Shown here: one piece after another, positions 27,933 through 36,609 of the stretch
How positions within the stretch are numbered: position 1 is the stretch's first letter
How the letters are laid out: each line of letters starts with the position of its first letter
The notes under the pieces: generated by a model
Told to the model about the DNA's origin: nothing
The model's database searches: none
What the model saw: only the letters and a program-made list of their open reading frames with translations
Translations under genes and position numbers: made by a program
Assembly (NCBI GenBank): GCA_013388985.1
Contig: JACAEF010000052.1
Coordinates: 1 to 64,000, forward strand
Length of the DNA: 64,000 nucleotides
Direction: 5' to 3'
Source: Rhodocyclaceae bacterium
GTDB lineage: Bacteria > Pseudomonadota > Gammaproteobacteria > Burkholderiales > Rhodocyclaceae

Positions 27933-27978
27933 CATCGTGCGCCGGATACGGCGGCGCAAATTGAATTCTCGCGTTTGC

Positions 27979-28149
27979 TTACTTGAGCTTCACTTCTTTG
28001 TAGAGCACGTGCTTCCGGGCTTTCGGGTCATATTTCATGAACTCGAGCTTTTCCGGCGTGGTGCGCTTGTTCTTGCTGGTGGTGTAGAAATGCCCGGTTC
28101 CCGCGGTGGATTCGAGCTTGATCTTTTCACGTCCGCCTTTGGCTGCCAT
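27979..28149 (-). CDS. rpmG: 50S ribosomal protein L33
   Basis: A 56-residue protein, too short for the ORF track. The minus strand translates as [19 protein letters not shown], then a middle segment with [20 protein letters not shown] and the ending [10 protein letters not shown], which is clearly L33. The protein sits near the E-site on the 50S subunit. The form lacks the zinc cysteines. It is 25 nt downstream of rpmB in the usual rpmB-rpmG order. Confidence 0.97.
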   Translation of the reverse strand: MAAKGGREKIKLESTAGTGHFYTTSKNKRTTPEKLEFMKYDPKARKHVLYKEVKLK

Positions 28150-28174
28150 GGTCGGTTATCTCCTCTTCGCGGCT

Positions 28175-28411
28175 TCAGACGGCCTCGCCGCGTTCGCGCA
28201 GCTCGGCGAGAACGACGTCGATGCCTTTCTTGTCGATGGTGCGTAAGCCCGCATTCGAAACGCGCAGGCGCACCCAGCGGTTTTCCGATTCGACCCAGAA
28301 GCGGCGCGACTGCAGGTTGGGCAGATAACGACGCTTGGTCTTGTTGTTGGCGTGGGAAACGTGATTACCCACCATCGGGGCCTTGCCCGTCACTTGGCAA
28401 ACGCGGGACAT
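28175..28411 (-). CDS. rpmB: 50S ribosomal protein L28
   Basis: A 78-residue protein starting [23 protein letters not shown], the standard L28 N-terminus; the rest ([17 protein letters not shown]) is canonical. It is an assembly protein of the large subunit. It is transcribed with rpmG. The zinc-type cysteine pairs of some L28 forms are absent. Confidence 0.97.
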   Translation of the reverse strand: MSRVCQVTGKAPMVGNHVSHANNKTKRRYLPNLQSRRFWVESENRWVRLRVSNAGLRTIDKKGIDVVLAELRERGEAV

Positions 28412-28497
28412 GAGTGTCTCCAGAAAAACATCGATTGCGGAAAGCCGCGCATTCTAACCCAGCGACCAGGCGTCAGGCAAGGGCTTTTTGTCATCGT

Positions 28498-29178
28498 TCA
28501 GAGCAGGCCGCGCTCGGCGAAGGAGAGGGGCGGCGCCATGCCGGCGACGATGAAGTGATCGATGAGACGCACATCGACCAGCGCGAGCGCCTGTTTGAGG
28601 CTGCGCGTGAGCAGTTCGTCGGCGGGGGAGGGCTCGGCGACGCCGCTCGGATGGTTGTGGGCGAGGACCACGGCGGCGGCATTGCGTGCCAGCGCCCGCT
28701 TGACCACCTCGCGCGGATAGACCGAGGTCTGCGTCAGCGTCCCCCGGAACAGCTCTTCCTCGGCGATCAGGCGGTGTTGCGCATCGAGCCAGAGGGCGAG
28801 GAACACTTCGTGCTGCAAAGGGGCGAGCGAGAGCCGCAGCCAGTCGCGCACGGCATCGGGAGTCGACAGGGCGGGGCGCAGGCGCATTTCCTCCCGCAGG
28901 CCGCGGCGGGCCAGTTCGAGGGTGGCGACGAGCTGCGCGGCCTTGGCCGGGCCGATGCCGCTCACCGTGGTCAGATCGGCCGCCGAGGCGGCGGCCAGAC
29001 GCGCGAGGCTATTGTCGAAGTGCGCGAGCAGCTTGCGGGCGAGGTCGACCGCGCTCAGGCCCTTGATACCGACGCGCAGGAAGATCGCCAGCAGCTCGGC
29101 ATCCGAGAGCGCGGCAGCTCCCTGGGCGAGCAGCCGTTCGCGCGGACGTTCGTCGTCGGGCCAGTCGGTGATGGCCAT
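28498..29178 (-). CDS. radC: RadC-family JAB1/MPN protein
   Basis: A 226-residue protein with an N-terminal helix-hairpin-helix region ([12 protein letters not shown] near residue 72) and a C-terminal JAB1/MPN metalloprotease-like domain. The metal motif is complete: [16 protein letters not shown] near 172. Despite the name, a DNA-repair role is unproven. It is divergent from coaBC with a 41-nt gap, a common proteobacterial arrangement. Confidence 0.95.
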   Translation of the reverse strand: MAITDWPDDERPRERLLAQGAAALSDAELLAIFLRVGIKGLSAVDLARKLLAHFDNSLARLAAASAADLTTVSGIGPAKAAQLVATLELARRGLREEMRLRPALSTPDAVRDWLRLSLAPLQHEVFLALWLDAQHRLIAEEELFRGTLTQTSVYPREVVKRALARNAAAVVLAHNHPSGVAEPSPADELLTRSLKQALALVDVRLIDHFIVAGMAPPLSFAERGLL

Positions 29179-29219
29179 GAGCTAGAATCCTCCCATTCGT
29201 TTTCCCCATTCTATCTGTC

Positions 29220-30410
29220 ATGAACGATCTGCAAGGCAGGCGCATCGTGCTCGGCGTGAGCGGCGGCATCGCGGCCTACAAGGCCTGCGAGCTGGCGCGC
29301 CTGATGGGCAAGGCCGGCGCGCTCGTCGATGTCGTCATGACCGAGGGGGCGACGCGTTTCGTGGCGCCGCTAACCTTTCAGGCCCTCACCGGCCGGCCGG
29401 TGCATGTCTCGCTTTGGCAGGACGGCGGGGACAACGGCATGGCGCACATCGATCTGACGCGCGGCGCGGATGCGGTGCTGATCGCGCCGGCGACGGCCGA
29501 TTTCCTCGCCCGCCTGGCGCAGGGCCGGGCCGACGACCTGCTGACTGCGCTTTGTCTCGCCCGCGATTGCCCGCTGTTGGTGGCGCCGGCGATGAATCGC
29601 CAGATGTGGGCGAATCCGGCCACCCAGCGCAACGTCGCGCAACTGCGCAGCGACGGCGTCGTCATGCTGGGGCCTGCCAGCGGCGAACAGGCCTGTGGCG
29701 AAACCGGCGAGGGGCGCATGCTCGAAGCCGTCGAGCTGTGCGATGCGCTGATCGCCTTCTTCCAGCCGAAACGGCTCTCCGGCCGGCGCGTCCTGCTGAC
29801 GGCCGGCCCGACCTGCGAGCCGCTCGACCCGGTCCGTGTCCTCACGAACCTGAGCTCCGGCAAGATGGGCTATGCGCTGGCGCGCGCCTGCGCGGAAGCC
29901 GGTGCGAATGTCACGCTGGTTTCCGGCCCCGTGTGCCTGCCCACGCCAGCCGATGTCAGGCGCATCGACGTGCGCAGCGCGCTCGAAATGCGCGATGCCG
30001 TCATCGCCGCCCTGCCGGCCGACATCTTCATCGCCGTCGCGGCGGTGGCCGACTATCGCCCGGCGGCGCCGGCCGCGCACAAGATCAAGAAAGGCGCGGC
30101 GACGCTGACGCTGGAACTGACCGCCAATCCGGATATCCTCGCCGAGGTCGCGGCGCGGCCGGATGCGCCGTTTTGCGTCGGTTTCGCCGCCGAGAGCGAG
30201 AATCTCGCCGCCTACGCCGAGAGCAAGCGGCGCGCCAAGCGCCTGCCGCTCGTCGTCGGCAACCTCGTCCAGGACGGCTTGGGCGGTGATGCGAACCTGA
30301 TTACGCTGTTCGACGCCACGGGGGCGCATCCGTTGCCGCCGGGCGACAAACTGACCCTGGCGCGCGCGATCGTGCGCCATCTCGCGGAGCTCTACCATGC
30401 ACACGATTGA
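29220..30410 (+). CDS. coaBC: Bifunctional phosphopantothenoylcysteine decarboxylase / phosphopantothenate-cysteine ligase
   Basis: A 396-residue two-domain enzyme for coenzyme A synthesis. The N-terminal CoaC part is a flavin decarboxylase with [16 protein letters not shown], the [17 protein letters not shown] segment and the PAMNRQMW motif near residue 124. The C-terminal CoaB part binds CTP and contains [14 protein letters not shown] near 187 and the lysine-rich AHKIKKG loop near 285. It overlaps dut by 14 nt. Confidence 0.97.
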   Translation: MNDLQGRRIVLGVSGGIAAYKACELARLMGKAGALVDVVMTEGATRFVAPLTFQALTGRPVHVSLWQDGGDNGMAHIDLTRGADAVLIAPATADFLARLAQGRADDLLTALCLARDCPLLVAPAMNRQMWANPATQRNVAQLRSDGVVMLGPASGEQACGETGEGRMLEAVELCDALIAFFQPKRLSGRRVLLTAGPTCEPLDPVRVLTNLSSGKMGYALARACAEAGANVTLVSGPVCLPTPADVRRIDVRSALEMRDAVIAALPADIFIAVAAVADYRPAAPAAHKIKKGAATLTLELTANPDILAEVAARPDAPFCVGFAAESENLAAYAESKRRAKRLPLVVGNLVQDGLGGDANLITLFDATGAHPLPPGDKLTLARAIVRHLAELYHAHD

Positions 30411-30858
30411 CGTTCGCATCCTCGATCCCCGCCTCAAAGACGAGAAAGGCGGCTACGCGCCGCATTACGCCACGCCCGGGGCGGCGGGCATGGACCTGCG
30501 CGCCTGCATCGAGGCACCGGTGCGTCTGCATCCGAACGAGACGATGCTGGTGCCGGCCGGCATCGCGATCCACATCGCCGATCCGGGCATGGCGGCGTTG
30601 ATCCTGCCGCGTTCCGGCCTCGGTCACAAGCATGGCATCGTGCTCGGCAATCTGGTCGGCCTGATCGATTCGGATTATCAGGGCGAGATCTTCGTCTCGC
30701 TGTGGAACCGTGGCCACGAGGTCTTCGCGCTCAATCCCCTCGACCGCGTCGCGCAGCTGGTGTTCGTACCGGTGCTGCAGGTTGCCTTCAACGTCGTCGA
30801 GAGCTTCGATGCCTCCCAGCGGGGCGAGGCCGGGTTCGGCAGCACCGGCAAGCAATAG
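30397..30858 (+). CDS. dut: dUTP diphosphatase
   Basis: A 153-residue trimeric dUTPase that keeps uracil out of DNA and supplies dUMP. All five motifs are visible: [43 protein letters not shown] and the C-terminal GEAGFGSTG. It overlaps coaBC by 14 nt, so they are translationally coupled; the dut-coaBC pair is conserved in proteobacteria. A copy of the dispersed repeat follows 16 nt after its stop. Confidence 0.98.
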   Translation: MHTIDVRILDPRLKDEKGGYAPHYATPGAAGMDLRACIEAPVRLHPNETMLVPAGIAIHIADPGMAALILPRSGLGHKHGIVLGNLVGLIDSDYQGEIFVSLWNRGHEVFALNPLDRVAQLVFVPVLQVAFNVVESFDASQRGEAGFGSTGKQ

Positions 30859-30873
30859 CGCGGCTGCGGCACC

Positions 30874-30899
30874 GTGCCGCCTCGCCAGCGCCGATTTTT
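30874..30899 (+). repeat. Dispersed 25-bp repeat, intergenic (after dut)
   Basis: Reads GTGCCGCCTCGCC then AGCGCCGATTTTTT, 16 nt after the dut stop and in the sense direction of dut. Its T-tract may help terminate dut transcription. Confidence 0.8.
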
Positions 30900-30908
30900 T
30901 CCGCGCCG

Positions 30909-30932
30909 AAAAAAAACCCCGCCGCAGCGGGG
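30909..30932 (-). terminator. Terminator of the flavocytochrome operon
   Basis: On the minus strand the hairpin CCCCGC-TGCG-GCGGGG (30917-30932) is followed by TTTTTTTT. It lies 23 nt after the fccB-like stop codon. Confidence 0.9.
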
Positions 30933-30954
30933 TTCGTTTGGGGCAAGTAGAAGA

Positions 30955-32262
30955 TCAGGTCGACATTTCGGTGAGGATGTTCCTGAGCCAGCTCTTGGCG
31001 TAGGTCGCTTCCGTCTTGACCATCGACCAGTCGGCAGGGGAAACGCCGCCCGAGTTGGGTACCGCGATGATCTGGCCATCCTTCGAGGCATACACCGCCG
31101 CGACGCTGATGGCTTCGCCTTCGGTGATGTAGCTGTAGCAGGTGTTGATGCCGGAAAGCGGCGTGACCGGCCGGCCGTTCATCAGATTGACGATGTTGGT
31201 CGCGCAGACCTTCGCCTCGGAGTTCGCGGAATAGCCGGATTTCGGCATCGCGCCGGCGATCGAGGCGTCGCCGATGACGTGGATGTCCTTTTGCTTCGTC
31301 GACTCGAAGGTGTCGGCATTGATCGGGCACCATTTCTTGTCGTCGCCGACCAGGCCGGCCTGCACCGCGATGTTCGCGGCACGTTGCGGCGGGATCAGGT
31401 TGACGACGTCGCCCTTGACTTCGTCGATGCCCTCGATCAGCACGGCCTTGCCGGCGGCATTGATCGCGGTGACCTTCGCGGCCTTGCGATAGTCGATGAT
31501 GCCCTTGTAGTGCATGTCCCAGCCTTTGCGGAACAGCGGGCCCTTCGAGGCGATGTCCGGGTTGGCATCGACGACGATGATCTTCGACTTCGGCTTGTGC
31601 TGCTTCAGATAATGGGCGATCATGCTGGTGCGCTCGTAAGGCCCGGGGGGGCAACGGAACGGCGCCAACGGCACCGTGAGCACCACCGTGCCGCCATCCT
31701 TCATCGCTTCGAGCTGCTTGCGCAACAACACGGTCTGCGGGCCGGCCTTCCAGGCGTGCGGCATGATTTCCGGCGTCTGCGCGTTGTAGCCTTCGATTTC
31801 CTCGGTGCGGAAGTCGATGCCCGGGGAGATGACCAGACGGTCGTATTTCAGCGTGCCCTTCGAGGTGACGACGGTATGCGCGGCCGGGTCGATGGCGGTG
31901 ACCTCGGCTTGCACGAACTTGATGCCATGATTGGCGACGAGCTTGTCGTATTTGATGGTCAGCGAGGAGAGGTCGGGCAGGATGCCGCCGATATAGAGGT
32001 TGGAGAACGGGCAGGAAACGAAGTGGTCGTTGCGCTCGACCAGCACCACCTCGATGCTTGGATCCATCATGCGGATGTACTTGGCGGCGATGGTGCCGCC
32101 ATAGCCGCCGCCGACGACGACGACGCGGCGGGCCGAGCCCTTCGGCATGATTTCGGCGGCCGAGCCGGCGGAGACGGCCGGACCTTGCGTAGCGCAGCCG
32201 GCCAGCGCCAGGCTGGAGGCGCCGCCCATGAGCTTGATGAAGTTTCTGCGATCCAGTGTCAT
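30955..32262 (-). CDS. fccB: FCSD-type FAD-dependent sulfide dehydrogenase flavoprotein (FccB-like)
   Basis: A 435-residue flavoprotein. It has a Tat motif DRRNFIK and a lipobox-like LAGC, then the FAD-binding GGGYGGTIAAKYI near residue 50. The two cysteines that form the redox disulfide of flavocytochrome c are in place: APFRCPPGPYER near 204 and GINTCYSY near 370, within the C-terminal FCSD domain. The enzyme probably oxidises sulfide to sulfur or polysulfide and passes electrons to the cytochrome next door. It is the last gene of a four-gene cytochrome operon and is followed by a terminator. Confidence 0.92.
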   Translation of the reverse strand: MTLDRRNFIKLMGGASSLALAGCATQGPAVSAGSAAEIMPKGSARRVVVVGGGYGGTIAAKYIRMMDPSIEVVLVERNDHFVSCPFSNLYIGGILPDLSSLTIKYDKLVANHGIKFVQAEVTAIDPAAHTVVTSKGTLKYDRLVISPGIDFRTEEIEGYNAQTPEIMPHAWKAGPQTVLLRKQLEAMKDGGTVVLTVPLAPFRCPPGPYERTSMIAHYLKQHKPKSKIIVVDANPDIASKGPLFRKGWDMHYKGIIDYRKAAKVTAINAAGKAVLIEGIDEVKGDVVNLIPPQRAANIAVQAGLVGDDKKWCPINADTFESTKQKDIHVIGDASIAGAMPKSGYSANSEAKVCATNIVNLMNGRPVTPLSGINTCYSYITEGEAISVAAVYASKDGQIIAVPNSGGVSPADWSMVKTEATYAKSWLRNILTEMST

Positions 32263-32275
32263 GTTCCGTCCTCCC

Positions 32276-32857
32276 TTATTTGTTCACGCTGGCGTAGAAG
32301 TGGAGCAGGGCATCCAGGTCTTCCTTGGACAAGGGCTTCACTTTCTCGGCCATCTTCTCCGGCATCTTGCGCTTGCCGGACTGGTAGAGTTCCATCTGCA
32401 TCTGCAGGTAGGGCAGCCACTGGCTCGCCATCACCGGCGTATCGTCCTTGCCATCCTTGCCGTCGTCGAGATGGCAGCGCGAGCAGTTGGCTTCCTGCAG
32501 CTCGGCGCCTTTCTTCGCCTTGGCGGCATCGACCTGCTGATGGGTGAAATGCAGCTTCTGCTTGGAGAAGAACTCGCCGAGCTGGTCGATCTGCTGGTCG
32601 GTGTAACCCTTCGCCAAGCGACCCATGATGCTGGAGGGGCGCTCGCCGCTCCTGAATTTTTTCATCGCTTCGACGATCGCCGTCTTCGATTGCGCGGCCA
32701 GGCTCGGCATCGTCAGGCCGGCGCTGCCGCCGTGCGTGCCGTGGCAACCGGCGCAGGCATTCGCCAGCATCGCCGCGCCCGGGTCGGCGGCGAGAGCCGT
32801 CGCCGAGATCGTCAGGGCGCCTGTGAGCAGGGCCCAACCACTCCATCGTTGCTTCAT
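32276..32857 (-). CDS. Dihaem cytochrome c, class I (c4/FccA-like)
   Basis: A 193-residue periplasmic protein with a signal peptide (cleavage near TALA). Two haem-attachment motifs, CAGCH near residue 35 and CSRCH near 128, divide it into two similar domains as in cytochrome c4 and the FccA subunit. Methionines suited as axial ligands are present. It starts 13 nt before the FccB-like gene and is its probable electron acceptor and membrane-complex partner. It could also be a free c4-type cytochrome. Confidence 0.88.
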   Translation of the reverse strand: MKQRWSGWALLTGALTISATALAADPGAAMLANACAGCHGTHGGSAGLTMPSLAAQSKTAIVEAMKKFRSGERPSSIMGRLAKGYTDQQIDQLGEFFSKQKLHFTHQQVDAAKAKKGAELQEANCSRCHLDDGKDGKDDTPVMASQWLPYLQMQMELYQSGKRKMPEKMAEKVKPLSKEDLDALLHFYASVNK

Positions 32858-32909
32858 CGCTTTCTCCTCCTGTGAAGAAAATAGAACTGCCGGTGCTGCT
32901 TCCCCTGTG

Positions 32910-33833
32910 TTACTGCTTCACGACGTTGTAGTAGTACTTGACACCCTCGACCGTCTTGTCGAGGCCGAACTGATAGTTGAGCGAAACATAGTGATAGCGT
33001 GCCTCGGCGCCGCCGTCGTGCAGCGCGAAGCCGAAGTCGTAGATCTTGCCCGGCTCGATCTTGTGGTCGCCCGTGCCGCCGCCGGCCAGCGCCCGCGTGA
33101 AGGTGACGACCCACTTGTTGCCGTCCTTCTTGCCCTCGGCCTTGACGAGGCCCTTGCCGCCTTCCATCACGCGCTTGTCGGCGATGTAGCCATCGACCGG
33201 TTTTTCACCCTTGCCGCTTCGCCACTGGATCAGGTCCATGAACTTGCCGCCGTCGAGCGCCCCGCCTTTGATGTATTTGGTCTTCTTGTCGTCCTTGGCC
33301 TCTTTCATCGAGCGCAGGTCGTTGTGGCAGGTGACCCAGCAGCCGGCACGCTCGGCCAGTTCGATCGCCGGCGCGCCACCGTCGGGGAAGCCGCCATCGA
33401 ACATCATCGCCAGCTTGACCTCGTTCTTCTTGTCCATGCCAAAGCTGCCACCCTTGGGCTGCTCCCATTCGACGCGCACGTAGAGGTTCTGATCGTCATG
33501 CGTCATCTTGAAGCTGGCGGGTACCCAGCCGGCGCGGTCGGCGATCGGCTTGGGCTCGAGCTGCGTCTTCGAGTTGCCCGCCGGGCTGCCCTTGATGATC
33601 TTGTCGCCGACTTCGTTGGCATCGCCTTCGTGGCATTTCGAGCAGGCGCGCTTCTTGTCGACGATGTCGGGCACGGCCGAATGATCGGCCTTGTTCATGA
33701 TCCATTCGAGACCGGATTGGCCAGGATAAAAGAGTTTGATCTTGCGTTCGGTCACCTTGCTCCAGTCGGGCTCGGCGGCACCCGCGGCTCCGGCGACGAA
33801 CACACCCATTACAGCGAAAGCGATCTTTTTCAT
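32910..33833 (-). CDS. Periplasmic haem protein with ethylbenzene-dehydrogenase-type (EB_dh) domain
   Basis: A 307-residue exported protein (signal peptide cleaved near GAA). One CXXCH motif, CSKCH near residue 64, binds covalent haem. A second unusual CX3CH, CWVTCH, lies near 169. The C-terminal part contains beta strands of the EB_dh haem-binding domain type (PF09459), which resembles the gamma subunit of ethylbenzene dehydrogenase. It probably relays electrons between the NapC-type and FccA-like proteins. The operon gives no catalytic molybdenum subunit, so it is not itself an ethylbenzene dehydrogenase. Confidence 0.8.
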   Translation of the reverse strand: MKKIAFAVMGVFVAGAAGAAEPDWSKVTERKIKLFYPGQSGLEWIMNKADHSAVPDIVDKKRACSKCHEGDANEVGDKIIKGSPAGNSKTQLEPKPIADRAGWVPASFKMTHDDQNLYVRVEWEQPKGGSFGMDKKNEVKLAMMFDGGFPDGGAPAIELAERAGCWVTCHNDLRSMKEAKDDKKTKYIKGGALDGGKFMDLIQWRSGKGEKPVDGYIADKRVMEGGKGLVKAEGKKDGNKWVVTFTRALAGGGTGDHKIEPGKIYDFGFALHDGGAEARYHYVSLNYQFGLDKTVEGVKYYYNVVKQ

Positions 33834-33876
33834 CTGACGTGACTCCTTCTCCGATTACTCTAGGGATATCGATTCC

Positions 33877-34521
33877 TCAACCTTCCGTCTTCTCGCCACC
33901 TTGCTGCTTGAGCTGTTCCAGGTATTCCTTGGGCAGGTGGTGGGAAACGCCCTTGTGGCATTCGATGCAGGTCTTGCCGTCTTCGACCGCGCCTTCATGC
34001 TTGACCGCCGCGCGATCCTTCTGCTTGTCCGGGTCCATGTATTTGAAGTCGTGGCAATTGCGGCATTCCTTCGAGTTGCGCTCCTTCATGCGATCCCAGA
34101 CGCGCTGCGCCATCGTGTAGCGGTGCGCTTCGAATTTTTCCGGCGTATCGACCGTGCCTTTGATGTGGCCGATGACGTCGCGGGCGGCGAGGAGTTTCTG
34201 GAACGCCTTGAACATGTAATCGGTCGGCGTCTTGCTGCTGGCGACATGACAGTCGGCGCATTGGGCGGCGGCGCCGCTGCGGTTCTTGTAGTGTGCCGTC
34301 TGCTTGAGCTCGTTGAAGGGGATCTGCATCTCATGGCAGGAAATGCAGAAATCCGAGCGGTTGGTGTATTCCATGCCCATGTTGAGACCGCCCCAGATGA
34401 TGATGCCGCCGAGCACGCCGATCACGATCATGCGCAGCATCGAACATTTGGGCGGGTTTTTCAGGCGGTCGATCAGGCTATTGTTTTCGTTTTCCGGCTT
34501 GCTGTCTTGAATGTCGGCCAT
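33877..34521 (-). CDS. NapC/NirT-family membrane-anchored tetrahaem cytochrome c
   Basis: A 214-residue protein. It has a cytoplasmic N-tail, one transmembrane helix (about residues 30-49) and a periplasmic domain with four CXXCH sites: CISCH, CADCH, CRNCH and CIECH. This is the NapC/NirT/CymA layout, which takes electrons from quinol and feeds periplasmic reductases, or the reverse. It is the first clear gene of the napC-EB_dh-fccA-fccB unit, with 43 nt to the next gene. Confidence 0.93.
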   Translation of the reverse strand: MADIQDSKPENENNSLIDRLKNPPKCSMLRMIVIGVLGGIIIWGGLNMGMEYTNRSDFCISCHEMQIPFNELKQTAHYKNRSGAAAQCADCHVASSKTPTDYMFKAFQKLLAARDVIGHIKGTVDTPEKFEAHRYTMAQRVWDRMKERNSKECRNCHDFKYMDPDKQKDRAAVKHEGAVEDGKTCIECHKGVSHHLPKEYLEQLKQQGGEKTEG

Positions 34522-34542
34522 CGTCGCATCTTCCTTGGCACA

Positions 34543-34632
34543 TCATCGAAGGGTGGTCGGAAGATCGCATGACGGACGCATGAACAGCATGCACTGCGTC
34601 CAGGCCAGGAAACCTGGTATTGCCCCCGCCAT
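34543..34632 (-). CDS. Possible 29-residue peptide upstream of the napC-type gene
   Basis: An ATG at 34632 follows a very strong GGAGGAGG ribosome site by five bases and opens a 29-codon frame beginning MAGAIPGFLAWTQCMLFM. It ends 21 nt before the NapC-type start. The middle is hydrophobic. It could be a small membrane subunit or a leader peptide, or noise. No homologue is known to me. Confidence 0.35.
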   Translation of the reverse strand: MAGAIPGFLAWTQCMLFMRPSCDLPTTLR

Positions 34633-34691
34633 GAAACCTCCTCCGTCTTTTGTTATTCCATGTGTATTCCACATGGCTGTTCGTGCGGAAT

Positions 34692-34719
34692 TATTACAGG
34701 GTCGGTGGCGAGGATCAAG
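34692..34719 (-). promoter_or_regulatory. Possible sigma-70 promoter of the napC-fcc operon
   Basis: The minus strand has TTGATC, a 16-nt spacer and TAATAA. It lies 60-90 nt before the short peptide and the NapC-type gene. Confidence 0.45.
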
Positions 34720-34828
34720 AGGTTTTATCAAACTATTTCTTGTATCAATACATTATGAAATGCTAATTCACTCGGCGCTCCGCTTTCATTCGCGGAAGGG
34801 GCTTTTGGGGGATGGTGGAACACTTGTC

Positions 34829-34873
34829 GTGCCGCCCCGCCAGCGCCGACTTTCCGAAGCGAGTCGGCGCCGG
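34829..34873 (+). repeat. Dispersed repeat, extended intergenic copy
   Basis: The core GTGCCGCCCCGCC then AGCGCCGACTTT continues into CCGAAGCGAG and a reverse CGGCGCC, so GCGCCGAC and GTCGGCGC form an 8-bp perfect stem. It lies 14 nt downstream of the malate synthase gene in antisense orientation, the only intergenic copy not in sense orientation to a flanking gene. Confidence 0.8.
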
Positions 34874-34886
34874 CGATCGGGGCGAT

Positions 34887-36497
34887 TTACTCCATCGCCT
34901 CGTAAAGCGGCAGGGTGAGGAACTCGGGGAAATCCTCGGCGAGCGACATCTGCTCGAAGATCTTCGCCGCCTGGTCGTAGGTCTCGGTCTTCTCGCCGTT
35001 GGCGCTGACCGTCGCCTTCACCTTGGCGAGCTCCTCGGGAATCATCGCCTTGACCATCTCGGCGGTGATCTTCTCGCCGGCGCGGGGGCCTTCCGAGATC
35101 ACGCCCTTGGGCGAGCGCACCCACTGCCAGACTTGCGAGCGGCTGATCTCGGCGGTGGCGGCGTCTTCCATCAGGTTGTGGATCGGCACGCAGCCGTTGC
35201 CGGCGAGCCACGAACCCAGGTAGTGGATGCCGACGTTGATGTTGTTCCGCAGGCCCGCCTCGGTGATGGGCTTTTCCGGGCCGAAATCGAGCCAGTCCTT
35301 GGGGCCGAATTGTCCTTCGACCTGCTTGTCCCACTGGTTGGGTTTGTCGCCGAGCACGGCCTTGAACTCTTCCATCGCGATGGCGACGAGGCCCGGATGG
35401 GCGACCCAGCCGCCGTCGTAGCCGTCGTTGGCGTCGCGGCGCTTGTCGTGGCGGATGCCGGCCAGGGCCTTCTCGTTCGCCTCGGGATCGTTCTTGATCG
35501 GAATGAGGGCGCTCATGCCGCCGATCGCCGGCGCGCCGCGTTTGTGGCAGGCCTGCACGAGTGCGAGCGCATAGGCGCGCATGAAGGGCACTTCCATGTT
35601 GATGACGGCGCGGTTGGCCAGACAAAAATCCTTGTTGCGCTTGAACTTCTTGATGGCGCTGAAGATGTAGTCCCAGCGGCCGGCGTTTAGGCCGGCGCTG
35701 TGCTCGCGCAGTTCGTAGAGGATTTCTTCCATCTCGAAGGTGGCCAAAATCGTTTCCACTAAGACGGTGGCCTTGATGGTGCCGCGCGGCAAGCCGATGT
35801 GATCCTGCGCCATGCAGAAGATGTCGTTCCACAGCCGCGCTTCGAGATGCGATTCCATCTTCGGCAGGTAGTAGAAGGGGCCGGCGCCGCGCGCGACCTG
35901 CTCCTTGGCGTTGTGGAAGAACACGAGAGCAAAATCGAAGATGCCGCCCGAGACGCGCTGGCCGTCGACCGTGACGTGCTTCTCGTCGAGATGCCAGCCG
36001 CGCGGACGGATTTGCAAGGTGGCGATCTTGTCGTTGAGCTTGTATTCCTTGCCGGCTTCGTTGGTGTAGGTGATTTGCCGGCGGATCGCATCAAAGAGAT
36101 TGACCTGGCCCTGGATCTGGTTGAACCAGTTCGGGCTGTTCGAATCCTCGAAGTCGGTCATGTAGGAATCCGCGCCCGAGTTGAAGGCGTTGATGATCAT
36201 CTTGCGCTCGACCGGGCCGGTGATCTCGACGCGGCGGCAGTGGAGCGCCGGCGGCAAGGGCGCGATCTTCCAGTCGCCCTCGCGGATGTGCTTCGTCTCG
36301 GGCAGGAAGTCCGGCATCTCGCCGGCATCGATCTTCGCCTGGCGCTCGATGCGTTTTTTCAGGAGTTCCTGGCGGCGCGGCTCGAAGGCACGGTGCAGCT
36401 TGGCGACGAATGCGAGCGCGTCATGGGTGAGAATCTCGTCGAAACGGGGATGGATCGGGGCGTGGATTTCCACGCCGGCAGGCAGGGTGAGGCTCAT
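34887..36497 (-). CDS. aceB: Malate synthase A
   Basis: A 536-residue enzyme that condenses glyoxylate and acetyl-CoA to malate in the glyoxylate shunt. It starts MSLTLPAGVEIHAPIHPRF and contains MIINAFNSGADSYMTDFEDSNSP and IRPRGWHLDEKHV near residue 160, both typical of the A isoform. The length also fits the A form. The gene is single; a 14-bp site shared with isocitrate lyase lies 35 nt upstream. Confidence 0.96.
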   Translation of the reverse strand: MSLTLPAGVEIHAPIHPRFDEILTHDALAFVAKLHRAFEPRRQELLKKRIERQAKIDAGEMPDFLPETKHIREGDWKIAPLPPALHCRRVEITGPVERKMIINAFNSGADSYMTDFEDSNSPNWFNQIQGQVNLFDAIRRQITYTNEAGKEYKLNDKIATLQIRPRGWHLDEKHVTVDGQRVSGGIFDFALVFFHNAKEQVARGAGPFYYLPKMESHLEARLWNDIFCMAQDHIGLPRGTIKATVLVETILATFEMEEILYELREHSAGLNAGRWDYIFSAIKKFKRNKDFCLANRAVINMEVPFMRAYALALVQACHKRGAPAIGGMSALIPIKNDPEANEKALAGIRHDKRRDANDGYDGGWVAHPGLVAIAMEEFKAVLGDKPNQWDKQVEGQFGPKDWLDFGPEKPITEAGLRNNINVGIHYLGSWLAGNGCVPIHNLMEDAATAEISRSQVWQWVRSPKGVISEGPRAGEKITAEMVKAMIPEELAKVKATVSANGEKTETYDQAAKIFEQMSLAEDFPEFLTLPLYEAME

Positions 36498-36530
36498 GAT
36501 GTCTCCTTTGGAGTGGTGCGATGCAAAAAT

Positions 36531-36544
36531 GTCTTATATAAGAT
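36531..36544. promoter_or_regulatory. Palindromic operator-like site upstream of aceB
   Basis: GTCTTATATAAGAT occurs 34 nt before the aceB start codon. Its 12-bp core TCTTATATAAGA is a perfect palindrome, and the exact reverse complement of the 14-mer lies upstream of aceA. Confidence 0.7.
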
Positions 36545-36609
36545 AACAGTTTGGGTCGATGGAAATGTGGCCTTTTTGGTCAATGATGCTTTGACTGCCG
36601 AGTGCCGAA

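Noticed and set aside
27779-27964. 61-residue ORF after the sigma-54 activator
   Set aside because: No ribosome site, no coding signature, and it crosses the strong terminator at 27899-27932.
34713-34756. TTGAT half-sites upstream of the NapC gene as an FNR box
   Set aside because: Three TTGAT-like half-sites are present but none pairs with ATCAA at the 4-nt spacing.
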